From: Candidatus Dechloromonas phosphorivorans
GTDB lineage: Bacteria; Pseudomonadota; Gammaproteobacteria; Burkholderiales; Rhodocyclaceae
NCBI GenBank assembly: GCA_016721185.1
Contig: JADKIP010000014.1
Coordinates: 883,381 to 947,380 of the forward strand
Direction of reading: 5' to 3'
DNA: 64,000 bases
Shown: positions 51,558-59,323 of the stretch, piece by piece
Layout: each line of letters opens with the position of its first letter
How positions within the stretch are numbered: position 1 is the first letter of the stretch
Program-made: the position numbers and the translations under genes
The notes under the pieces: generated by a model
Seen by the model: the letters and a program-made list of their open reading frames with translations, nothing else
What the model was told of the DNA's origin: nothing
Databases searched by the model: none

Positions 51558-52001
51558 ATGGCTCTGGTTGAAAAAACAGTACTGATCGAGCAGTCCGCCG
51601 AACGCATGTTCGAGTTGGTTGATTATTGCGAGGATTACCCGGTATTTCTGCCCTGGTGCAGTAAAACCGAGCTCCAGTTCCGTGACGCGCTAAAAACAGT
51701 CGCGACGCTGCATATTAATTACCACTCGGTTAAATCCAGCTTCACCACTGAAAACATCAAAGAGTTTCCCAAGTTGATGAAAATTCGCCTGGTGTCAGGC
51801 CCATTTCGTCGGCTGGAGGGTTCGTGGCACTTCAAACCACTGGCTGAAAATGCCTGCAAAATAGAGTTCAAGCTGCACTACGAGTTTTCCAGCAAACTGT
51901 TTGAAAAGGTGATTGGCCCAGTGTTTAACCATATCGCAAACTCTTTCGTCGATGCCTTTGTGCACCGGGCGACCCAGGTTTATGGTGTTGATCATGGCTG
52001 A
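51558..52001 (+). CDS. ratA: RatA / coenzyme Q-binding COQ10-like START-domain protein
   Basis: The 147-residue protein of the polyketide cyclase/START fold begins MALVEKTVLIEQSAERMFELVD. Next come YPVFLPWCS, GPFRRLEGSWHFKPL and CKIEFKLHYEF. Homologues have been called a ribosome-association toxin (RatA) in E. coli or a quinone-binding COQ10 protein. A long hydrophobic cavity suits the second. The rnfH start overlaps its stop by 8 bases. Confidence 0.9.
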   Translation: MALVEKTVLIEQSAERMFELVDYCEDYPVFLPWCSKTELQFRDALKTVATLHINYHSVKSSFTTENIKEFPKLMKIRLVSGPFRRLEGSWHFKPLAENACKIEFKLHYEFSSKLFEKVIGPVFNHIANSFVDAFVHRATQVYGVDHG

Positions 52002-52320
52002 GGTGATTGATATTGAAGTTTGCTATGCCTTGCCAGAAAAGCAGGAGCTGGTTCGGGTTAAGTTGCCCTTGGGGGCGACCTTGTTGCAGGCACTCGAGGC
52101 CTCAGGCTTGCTCCAGAAATATCCGGAAATCGACCTGAAGAAAAACAAGTTTGGCGTCTTCGCCAAACTCTCCAAACCTGACAGCATCCTGCGCGATCGT
52201 GATCGGGTGGAAATCTACCGGCCCTTGATTGCCGACCCGAAGGAGGTTCGCAAGCAACGGGCGGCCGAGGGCAAAGTCATGAAAAAAGGCGCTGGTGAAG
52301 GCGAAAGCTCGGAAGGCTAA
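51994..52320 (+). CDS. rnfH: RnfH/RatB family ubiquitin-like protein
   Basis: The 108-residue beta-grasp protein reads MAEVIDIEVCYALPEKQELV, then GVFAKLSKPDSILRDRDRVEIYRPLIADPKEVRK. The YRPLxxDPKExR end is the RnfH signature. It accompanies ratA in many Gram-negative genomes (ratA-ratB). Despite the name it need not be part of Rnf electron transport. It overlaps ratA by 8 bases. The tail is charged and Gly-rich. Confidence 0.9.
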   Translation: MAEVIDIEVCYALPEKQELVRVKLPLGATLLQALEASGLLQKYPEIDLKKNKFGVFAKLSKPDSILRDRDRVEIYRPLIADPKEVRKQRAAEGKVMKKGAGEGESSEG

Positions 52321-52359
52321 CGGCTAGCAAATCTCTGCAGGTAACCGCTAACCCGCTGC

Positions 52360-52845
52360 TTATTTGCAGGATTCCGTCATGAAGCGTTGGGCGCGTTCCA
52401 TTTCAAGGTCACGCTGGCTAGTGTCCATGATTGTTCGTTCCCCCTTTTCATCAAGCGTCGCCATCGGTTGGTTCGATGCCAGTGCAGCGACGCTTCGGCG
52501 TGCGCGTTCGCAGTTTTCACGTTTTTCTGCAGCGGCAGTTTGTTCCTTGGTGATTTTTTCCGCTTTCTCCTTGGCTTCCTGTTGCCGCTTCTTGAACTCC
52601 AGATCTTTTTCAGCCGTCGTTTTGGGCGCATCAGCCTGTTTTTCTGTCGATTTTTCTTCGTCCAGTTTTGGCTGCTGGTTGCCGCCAATGGTGCGCGGTG
52701 CCAGGGTGGTTCGAGGCGGTGGCGTATCGGAAATAACGGTTTGACCGCTACTGTTTTTCCATTGGTAGGTTTGTGCATTCGCGGGAACGATTGCTGCGGT
52801 CGACGCGATCCCAAGGGCAAAAACGAGGGTGAGTTTCATGGTCAT
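52360..52845 (-). CDS. DUF4124 domain protein, exported
   Basis: The 161-residue protein has a signal peptide (MTMKLTLVFALGIASTAAI, cleavage near ANA-QT), then the DUF4124 motif TYQWKNSSGQTVISDTPPP. A Lys/Glu/Gln-rich coiled helix follows to the end (RFMTESCK). Periplasmic, function unknown. The start may be 52845 or 52839. It is divergent from guaB and the typical neighbour of guaB in betaproteobacteria. Confidence 0.85.
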   Translation of the reverse strand: MTMKLTLVFALGIASTAAIVPANAQTYQWKNSSGQTVISDTPPPRTTLAPRTIGGNQQPKLDEEKSTEKQADAPKTTAEKDLEFKKRQQEAKEKAEKITKEQTAAAEKRENCERARRSVAALASNQPMATLDEKGERTIMDTSQRDLEMERAQRFMTESCK

Positions 52846-52867
52846 CAGGGTTTCCGTAGGTTTTCTG

Positions 52868-52873
52868 TATAAT
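52868..52873 (+). promoter_or_regulatory. -10 box of guaB
   Basis: TATAAT sits 28 bases before the guaB ATG; the -35 region is weak (TCAGGG). Consistent with a guaB promoter in the guaB|DUF4124 divergent gap. Confidence 0.5.
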
Positions 52874-52901
52874 ACGATTTTGAGACCTTGGATTAAAGGC
52901 C

Positions 52902-54365
52902 ATGCGACTTTTGCAAAAAGCCCTGACGTTTGACGACGTCCTACTTGTCCCCGCCCACTCCCAGATTCTTCCTCGCGACGCCAGCTTGGCGACCCGGCTG
53001 ACTCGCAACATTACCCTGAACATGCCGCTGCTTTCCGCCGCCATGGATACCGTGACGGAAGGCCGTCTCGCCATCGCGCTGGCTCAGGAAGGTGGCATCG
53101 GTATTATTCACAAGAATCTTTCGCCGAAGGCCCAGGCGGCCGAAGTCGCCAAGGTCAAGCGCTTTGAATCGGGCATTCTTCGTGACCCGATTACCGTTTC
53201 GCCGATGATGACAGTACGTGATGTCATCGAGATTACCCGCCAACATCGTATTTCCGGCCTGCCGGTAATCGACAAGGCCGGCAAGGTCGTCGGTATCGTT
53301 ACCAATCGCGACCTGCGCTTTGAAACCAATCTCGACCAGCCGGTCAAGTTGATCATGACCCCGCGCAAGCGTCTGGTGACGGTGAATGAAGATGCCAGCG
53401 TCGAAGATGCCCAGGCCTTGATTCATCAGCACCGTCTTGAGCGCGTTCTGGTCATCGACAGTGAATATCACTTGCGTGGCCTGATTACCGTCAAGGATAT
53501 TCTCAAGTCCACTGAACATCCGCTGGCCAACAAGGATAGTTCCGGCCATCTGCGTGCCGGTGCTGCCGTTGGTACCGGCGCCGGTACCGAAGAGCGCGTC
53601 GCATTGCTGGCTGAAGCTGGGATTGACGTGATCATCGTTGATACGGCGCACGGTCACTCGCAGGGCGTGCTTGATCGGGTCAAATGGATCAAGAAAAATT
53701 TCCCGCAGATTGAAGTCATCGGCGGCAATATCGCCACGGCAAGTGCGGCTCTCGCCTTGGTCGATCATGGTGCGGACGCCGTCAAGGTTGGCATCGGCCC
53801 AGGCTCCATCTGCACGACGCGGATCGTCGCTGGTGTCGGCGTGCCGCAGATCACCGCCATCCAGAATGTCTCGGAAGCCCTCAAGGGTTCAGGCGTACCG
53901 ATGATTGCCGACGGCGGCATTCGTTATTCCGGCGATATCGCCAAAGCCATTGCTGCTGGTGCCGATACCGTGATGCTCGGTGGTCTTTTTGCCGGTACGG
54001 AAGAAGCGCCGGGCGAGGTTGAGCTGTTCCAGGGCCGCTCCTACAAATCCTATCGTGGCATGGGCTCATTAGGCGCCATGCAGGCGGGGTCTTCGGATCG
54101 TTACTTCCAGGAAGCAACGGCCAATGTCGACAAGTTTGTGCCGGAAGGTATCGAAGGCCGCGTGCCTTACAAGGGCTCGGTGCTGGCGGTGATTCACCAG
54201 TTGATGGGCGGCCTGCGCTCTTCGATGGGCTACCTCGGCTGCGCAACGATTGCCCAGATGCACGACGAAGCCTGCTTTGTCGAGATAACTTCGGCCGGTA
54301 TCCGCGAATCTCACGTTCACGACGTGCAGATCACCAAGGAAGCCCCGAATTACCACGTCGAGTGA
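52902..54365 (+). CDS. guaB: IMP dehydrogenase
   Basis: Oxidises IMP to XMP with NAD, the committed step to GMP. The 487-residue protein has a TIM barrel split by two CBS domains (about residues 90-210; PVIDKAGKVVGIVTNRDLR). The active-site loop GPGSICTTR holds Cys304. GGIRYSGDIAKAIAAGA and the flap MGSLGAMQ are present. It is followed by a terminator and then guaA, the usual purine pair. Confidence 0.96.
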   Translation: MRLLQKALTFDDVLLVPAHSQILPRDASLATRLTRNITLNMPLLSAAMDTVTEGRLAIALAQEGGIGIIHKNLSPKAQAAEVAKVKRFESGILRDPITVSPMMTVRDVIEITRQHRISGLPVIDKAGKVVGIVTNRDLRFETNLDQPVKLIMTPRKRLVTVNEDASVEDAQALIHQHRLERVLVIDSEYHLRGLITVKDILKSTEHPLANKDSSGHLRAGAAVGTGAGTEERVALLAEAGIDVIIVDTAHGHSQGVLDRVKWIKKNFPQIEVIGGNIATASAALALVDHGADAVKVGIGPGSICTTRIVAGVGVPQITAIQNVSEALKGSGVPMIADGGIRYSGDIAKAIAAGADTVMLGGLFAGTEEAPGEVELFQGRSYKSYRGMGSLGAMQAGSSDRYFQEATANVDKFVPEGIEGRVPYKGSVLAVIHQLMGGLRSSMGYLGCATIAQMHDEACFVEITSAGIRESHVHDVQITKEAPNYHVE

Positions 54366-54429
54366 TCGATGTCGCCGCCCGCTTTCTGTTTTGATCGATA
54401 GAATCGGGTGTCCGCAAGTTTGATCTCTG

Positions 54430-54465
54430 ATAGGTGCCGGATTATTCCGGCACCTATTTCTTTTT
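54430..54465 (+). terminator. Intrinsic terminator between guaB and guaA
   Basis: ATAGGTGCCGG and CCGGCACCTAT form a perfect 11-bp stem with the loop ATTATT (54430-54457), followed by TTCTTTTT. It separates guaB from guaA, so guaA may have its own promoter or depend on read-through. Confidence 0.85.
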
Positions 54466-54486
54466 CCGCTGAAATTACTGTCCACC

Positions 54487-56052
54487 ATGTCCCATCAAAA
54501 AATCCTCATTCTTGATTTCGGTTCCCAGGTTAGCCAACTGATTGCCCGCCGCGTGCGCGAGCAACAGGTTTATTGCGAGCTGCACCCTTTTGATGTTTCG
54601 GAAGCGTTCATTCGCGACTTCAAGCCGAACGGCATCATTCTTTCGGGCGGCCCGAATTCGGTCTATGAATCGCTGGACTGGAAAGCGCCGCAAGCGGTTT
54701 TCGAGCTGGGCGTCCCGGTGCTGGGCATTTGCTACGGCATGCAGACCATGGCGCAGCAACTGGGCGGCAAGGTGGAAAGCTCCGGTAAACGTGAATTCGG
54801 TTTTGCCGAAGTGCGTGCCCGCGGCCATTCAAAGTTCTTCAACAACATTCAGGATCGTACCAATGCCGAAGGGCATGGTTTGCTGGAAGTCTGGATGAGC
54901 CACGGCGACAAGGTCACCGAACTGCCAGCCGGTTTCAAGGTTATCGGCAGTAGCGAATCCTGCCCGGTGGCGGCGATGGCCGATGAAGAACGTGGTTTCT
55001 ACGCCGTCCAGTTCCACCCGGAAGTGACGCATACGCTGAAGGGCAAGGAAATGATTGCCCGCTTCGTGCATGACATCTGTGGTTGTGGCCGCGACTGGAA
55101 CATGCCGGATTACGTTAATGAAGCTATCGCCAAAGTGCGCGCCCAAGTTGGAACGGACGAGGTCATTCTCGGTTTGTCCGGTGGCGTCGATTCATCCGTG
55201 GTGGCGGCGCTATTGCACAAGGCGATTGGCGACCAACTGACCTGCGTTTTCGTTGATAACGGCTTGCTGCGTCTCAATGAAGGCGCGCAGGTGATGGAAA
55301 CTTTCGCCCGCAATCTCGGCGTCAAGGTCATCCATGTCGATGCGACCGAACAGTTCATGGGGCATCTGAAGGGCGTTTCCGACCCGGAAGCCAAGCGCAA
55401 GATTATCGGCCGTGAATTTGTCGAAGTTTTTCAGGCCGAAGCCGCGAAGCTGCCCAACGCCAAATGGCTGGCCCAAGGCACGATCTATCCGGACGTGATT
55501 GAATCGGCCGGTGCCAAAACTGGCAAGGCCCATGCCATCAAGAGTCACCACAATGTCGGCGGCCTGCCGGAAACGTTGAATCTGAAATTACTTGAGCCAC
55601 TGCGCGAATTGTTCAAGGACGAAGTTCGCGAATTGGGCGTTGCCCTCGGTTTGCCGCATGAAATGGTTTATCGCCACCCGTTCCCCGGCCCTGGCCTGGG
55701 GGTGCGCATTCTTGGTGAAGTGAAGCACGAATTTGCTGAGCTCCTGCGCCGTGCCGATGCAATTTTCATTGACGAACTGCGGGCTGCCGATTGGTACGAC
55801 AAGACCAGCCAGGCTTTCGTCGTCTTCCTGCCGGTCAAGAGCGTTGGTGTGATGGGCGATGGCCGTACCTACGAATATGTCGTTGCCTTGCGTGCTGTGC
55901 AGACGGCCGACTTCATGACGGCGCATTGGGCCGAACTGCCGCACTCGCTGCTTGGCAAGGTCTCGAACCGCATTATCAATGAAGTGCGTGGTATCAATCG
56001 GGTGGTTTACGATATTTCCGGCAAGCCGCCGGCCACGATCGAGTGGGAATGA
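54487..56052 (+). CDS. guaA: GMP synthase, glutamine-hydrolysing
   Basis: Converts XMP to GMP with ATP and glutamine. The 521-residue protein has the class I amidotransferase domain with Cys82 (GICYGMQTM) and FHPEVTHT, the ATP pyrophosphatase loop LSGGVDSSVVA, and the dimer domain ending GKPPATIEWE. The 3' end is intact although a mobile element begins directly after it; integrases that target guaA restore the coding end. Confidence 0.96.
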   Translation: MSHQKILILDFGSQVSQLIARRVREQQVYCELHPFDVSEAFIRDFKPNGIILSGGPNSVYESLDWKAPQAVFELGVPVLGICYGMQTMAQQLGGKVESSGKREFGFAEVRARGHSKFFNNIQDRTNAEGHGLLEVWMSHGDKVTELPAGFKVIGSSESCPVAAMADEERGFYAVQFHPEVTHTLKGKEMIARFVHDICGCGRDWNMPDYVNEAIAKVRAQVGTDEVILGLSGGVDSSVVAALLHKAIGDQLTCVFVDNGLLRLNEGAQVMETFARNLGVKVIHVDATEQFMGHLKGVSDPEAKRKIIGREFVEVFQAEAAKLPNAKWLAQGTIYPDVIESAGAKTGKAHAIKSHHNVGGLPETLNLKLLEPLRELFKDEVRELGVALGLPHEMVYRHPFPGPGLGVRILGEVKHEFAELLRRADAIFIDELRAADWYDKTSQAFVVFLPVKSVGVMGDGRTYEYVVALRAVQTADFMTAHWAELPHSLLGKVSNRIINEVRGINRVVYDISGKPPATIEWE

Positions 56053-56060
56053 TTCGATAG
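56030..56060. mobile_element. Presumed left attachment site (attL) in the guaA 3' end
   Basis: The last codons of guaA (ACGATCGAGTGGGAATGATT) are a known type of integration target. An outward-pointing tyrosine integrase lies 215 bases further on. The core cannot be fixed because the right end is outside the window. Confidence 0.6.
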
Positions 56061-56095
56061 CGTTTCACACTGTCCCATAGCGGTTCATTTCCGAT

Positions 56096-56127
56096 AAAGA
56101 CCCTTTATAAAACAAGGGTCTTTTCTT
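56096..56127 (+). terminator. Terminator downstream of guaA
   Basis: AAAGACCC (56096-56103) pairs with GGGTCTTT (56116-56123) through a 12-base A/T loop, followed by a T-rich tail (TTCTTTTAT). Confidence 0.7.
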
Positions 56128-56167
56128 TTATATCGTCTCATGTAGTATCTAGACATCCCATCATTTT

Positions 56168-56244
56168 TGTCGGTAGATGTGACGGTAGAATTATTGGTAT
56201 ATAGAACGGTGAACTGTTCACCGTCTTGATGATCTGACGGTAGA
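56168..56244. repeat. Repeats and palindrome upstream of the integrase
   Basis: TGTCGGTAGA (56168-56177), TGACGGTAGA (56180-56189) and TGACGGTAGA (56235-56244) are direct repeats in the gap between guaA and the integrase. Between the second and third lies the palindrome ACGGTGAAC-T-GTTCACCGT (56206-56224). The first set resembles integrase arm-type sites, the second an operator. Roles are inferred. Confidence 0.65.
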
Positions 56245-56267
56245 CGTGAGTAATGGAGGTGAACGCA

Positions 56268-57548
56268 ATGGCACTGACTGATGCGAAGCTCAAGAACCTC
56301 AAGCCACAGGAAAAGATCTATAAGGTTGCAGATCGTGACGGCATGTATGTGGTGGTGTGGCCAAAGGGGGTCATCGCCTTCCGTTATGACTACCGTTTAG
56401 CCAGTCGGCGCGAAACTCTTACCCTGGGCCAGTACGACGAGTTTCAAGCCAGCCGGCCCAAGCGTGATCCCGAGACCATCAAGTACGGGGATCCACTCTC
56501 GCTGGCCGATGCCCGCGAACTGCTGATGCGGGCCAAGAATGCTGTCAGCCGTGGTGAGTCACCGGCACGTGATAAGGCTGACGGTAAAAAGGGGCTTCGG
56601 GAATCGGGAACTTTTCAGACCTTTGCCGAAATCTGGTTGCGCGACGCCGGTTTGGCAGACAGTACAGCAGCGATGCGTAAGAGCATCCTTGATCGCGACG
56701 TGTTGCCTAAGTTAGGCAAACGCAAGCTGGAAGAAATTACGCCAAGCCAAGTGCTAGCTCTGTGCGAGAAGATCAAAGAACGTGGGGCGCCGGCCACGGC
56801 GGTACACGCCCGCGAAATCATCCAGCAAGTCTACCGTCACGCCATGTCCCGCGGCCTCAAGATTGAAAACCCAGCCGAGAGTGTCAAGGCTTCAGCCATT
56901 GCTACATTCAAGCCGCGTGAGCGGGCTTTGACGCCGGGGGAGATACAGACGTTTTTTTTCGTACTCGATACCGTCGGGACTTTGCCCACACTTAAACTCG
57001 GCATCAAGTTGGTCCTGCTAACCATGTGTCGCAAGGGTGAATTGTTGCAGGCGACCTGGAAGGAAGTTGATTTCGAGGCAGCCACCTGGACGGTTCCGGC
57101 CGAGCGCATGAAGGCTCGTCGGCCGCACGTCGTCTATTTGAGCCAACAAGCCCTTGATTTGCTCGTAGGGCTCAAGACTTGTGCCGGCAGTAGCCCATAC
57201 CTGCTCCCCGGTCGATATGAGACGGATAAACCGATGAGCGATGCAACGCTCAATCGTGTGATTACTGCGGTAGTCGAGAAGGCACAAAAGGAGGGCCTTG
57301 ATCTACCACACTTCTGCGTCCATGACCTACGCCGGACAGCTTCGACACTGTTGCATGAGGCCGGTTTTAATACCGACTGGATCGAGAAGTGCTTGGCGCA
57401 CGAGCAGCGAGGCGTACGCGCCGTCTATAACAAGGCTGAGTACGCTGCTCAGCGCAGAGAAATGCTGCAAAATTGGGCCGATATGGTTGATGAATGGGTT
57501 GCTGGTGGTGCCAAATCGGTGCCATTGCGCACAGGTAGGAGCACGTAG
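56268..57548 (+). CDS. P4-type tyrosine site-specific integrase
   Basis: Integrases of this type insert and excise genomic islands. The 426-residue protein has an N-terminal arm-binding domain (MALTDAKLKNLKPQEK, DUF4102), a core-binding domain (about 115-200), and a catalytic domain. Arg lies in MCRKGELLQATW, His and Arg in HDLRRTA, and a late His and Tyr in AHEQRGVRAVYNKAEY. GGAGGTGA five bases before ATG 56268 decides this start over the ATG at 56253. Position next to guaA and direction away from it identify the element boundary. Confidence 0.93.
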   Translation: MALTDAKLKNLKPQEKIYKVADRDGMYVVVWPKGVIAFRYDYRLASRRETLTLGQYDEFQASRPKRDPETIKYGDPLSLADARELLMRAKNAVSRGESPARDKADGKKGLRESGTFQTFAEIWLRDAGLADSTAAMRKSILDRDVLPKLGKRKLEEITPSQVLALCEKIKERGAPATAVHAREIIQQVYRHAMSRGLKIENPAESVKASAIATFKPRERALTPGEIQTFFFVLDTVGTLPTLKLGIKLVLLTMCRKGELLQATWKEVDFEAATWTVPAERMKARRPHVVYLSQQALDLLVGLKTCAGSSPYLLPGRYETDKPMSDATLNRVITAVVEKAQKEGLDLPHFCVHDLRRTASTLLHEAGFNTDWIEKCLAHEQRGVRAVYNKAEYAAQRREMLQNWADMVDEWVAGGAKSVPLRTGRST

Positions 57549-57650
57549 CTTTTTAGCTGCCTTGCAGTGGCAAATGCATCGGCAGGGGGCTTTTCCATGT
57601 CCGAATAAGATCCACAATTTTCGGACACAGAGTCCCGTTGAGCGGCCCAT

Positions 57651-58470
57651 CTACCCTTGGTGCTTCTTTGCGAGGGCCATAGCTTCGAGGCGAAGAGCCG
57701 TACGACCAGAGCGATTTCGTCTATCGGTTATCCACCGAAGAATATTCGGCCAGTCCTTTTCCCTGAAAGGAACGGAGTGAAATTTTTCTAGTTCGACTGC
57801 ACGAAGAAGGTCAATTCCATACTCTTTGAAAACGAAAAGACCTGCGCGGCTCCAGGCCATATCCTTGATCTGGTGTACGGCGTTGATGGCATCCCGCTCT
57901 GTGGGTTGAGAAAGTAGGGCTCCGATGTACTTCCGAGCGACCTCAACGGCAACTTGAGCTTGTGAAATTCCATTGCCGTTACGCTTGCTTGGCAACGTCC
58001 TCAGATTTTCGATACGGCTTTTCAAGCAGAGTAATGGATGAAGGATATGAAGTTGTTGCCCCCGACCTTCTATCATGATGGCGCGTTTCTTTACTTCCGA
58101 CTCGTCGAGGCCGATGACTACGCTCAGAATGTCGATCAGCAGCTTCTTTCCCTCAACGCCTTGATAGAGCAATGTCGCCAAGTTCGACGTATTGTCGTCC
58201 ATAGTGGCAAGCCTAATCTCAGCTCCCAGTTCCGGGGTTGGCCAACAACTCAGCATCTCGATGTGTGCCAAGAAAGTCTGCATCTTGTGTCAGATACAAG
58301 GATTCCAACCTCGGCATAGGGATGTCGAAGTAATCCACCCAGAACGAGAGTGACTGGCCTCCGATGAGTATTACGGAGCCTGGGTTGGGTAACCGGGATA
58401 GTGCTGTGAAGAGGAGGTCAAGGTCTGGTGGAGTAAACCAGCCTAGATCCGAGGGGCTGCTAGTCTGCAT
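57651..58470 (-). pseudogene. Nucleotidyltransferase-like protein with one frameshift
   Basis: The first frame (58470 to about 58236) reads MQTSSPSDLGWFTPPDL, IGGQSLSFWVDYFDI and LTQDADFLG. The second (from about 58235 to 57651) continues GAEIRLATMDDNTSNLATLL to the end. GG...TxDxDF is the pattern of nucleotidyltransferases of the AbiEii/MNT superfamily. The joined protein is about 272 residues. The break sits at GGGG 58234-58237, a homopolymer, so a sequencing error is plausible. Upstream on the same strand lies a 59-residue partner after a 12-base gap. If intact, the pair looks like a toxin-antitoxin or phage-defence cassette. Function is inferred. Confidence 0.65.
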
Positions 58471-58482
58471 GCAGCAAGCGGG

Positions 58483-58662
58483 CTATCTAACCCAGCGAAC
58501 CACCTTGAACTGCGAAACGACACTCTTTGGGATAAGACGAGCTTGGTCAATCGCTTGCTCCTGAGACAAGCGCTGGTCTGCGGCACGGACAACAAAAGCC
58601 TCTTGCCGATCCTTCTTGGACAAGGCGTACCCGTTGTATGAACCCACGTGTGCGGACTTCAA
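58483..58662 (-). CDS. Small partner protein of the nucleotidyltransferase
   Basis: From the TTG at 58662 the gene encodes 59 residues (MKSAHVGSYNGYALSKKDRQ ... ending QFKVVRWVR). AGAAGGAG with 7-base spacing decides this start over the longer frame to 58722. No family recognised; basic and polar with possible helices (QRLSQEQAIDQARL). It stands directly upstream of the nucleotidyltransferase-like gene, in the place of an antitoxin, and behind a palindrome that could be its own operator. Confidence 0.6.
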   Translation of the reverse strand: MKSAHVGSYNGYALSKKDRQEAFVVRAADQRLSQEQAIDQARLIPKSVVSQFKVVRWVR

Positions 58663-58998
58663 AGCAAAACTCCTTCTGTTGATGGACTCTATAGTACGAC
58701 AATCTTGACCAAGATTGCACACGTGAATGAGTCTTCAAGATAGCAGAACAAGTTCATTTTTACCGAGCAAAGGGGGGGTATCGAGTTCTGTTTGTTGATT
58801 GGTTTCATGTTCAGCAGTCAAAGTATCCGCTTTACACATTTGCTTTCGACCAAGAACGGTATTGCTTCTTAGAAAAAGATAGTTCCATATGAGATGCATT
58901 TTCGATGCCTTCTCTTGGTAGTGGAAATGTTAGCTGGATAGGTCGCCATAGGCTTGCAACCAGTGCCACCAGAGGTACTCTGAATTCAGGAGGCAGAG
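58663..58998. promoter_or_regulatory. Control region with perfect 16-bp palindrome
   Basis: AATCTTG-AC-CAAGATT (58701-58716) is a perfect inverted repeat. It lies about 6 bases upstream of TACTAT, the reverse-strand -10 candidate (58690-58695), ahead of the small gene at 58662. It looks like an autoregulatory operator. The rest of the 336-base stretch up to 58998 shows no gene. Confidence 0.55.
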
Positions 58999-59319
58999 AT
59001 GAGAAAACTCATTTTTATTGGATTCATTGGACTGGGTGCGCTGATCGGTTGTATCTCCGTTATGAATAGCGATTGGGGAACCCGCCTTGTGATGATGGGC
59101 GTTGGCGCACTTTTCGCGGCGCCCATTGGCGGGGCACTGGCCGGCATCGGAAAAAGCGGGCGATCCCTTGGGAGGGGCGAAAGTCTGTTACCAAGTGATG
59201 GCACTTCATCGAAAGATCTGGCGGCAAACTACTGGCGCGACGAAGGGCATTCACCGTTTGTGAAACCAGGAACCAGCGAGGGCGAAATGCATCGCTGGGA
59301 TCGGGGCTCCGCCGGCTGA
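58999..59319 (+). CDS. Small membrane lipoprotein candidate next to traG
   Basis: The 106-residue protein begins MRKLIFIGFIGLGALIGC with lipobox ALIGC (Cys18) and a second hydrophobic segment (LVMMGVGALFAAPIGGALAG, about 31-50). A polar tail ends MHRWDRGSAG. AGGAGGCAGAG precedes the ATG. It is convergent with traG (4-base gap). In F and SXT-type elements an entry-exclusion gene follows traG; this small membrane protein occupies that position. No sequence match to TraS or Eex is claimed. Confidence 0.6.
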   Translation: MRKLIFIGFIGLGALIGCISVMNSDWGTRLVMMGVGALFAAPIGGALAGIGKSGRSLGRGESLLPSDGTSSKDLAANYWRDEGHSPFVKPGTSEGEMHRWDRGSAG

Positions 59320-59323
59320 TGAC

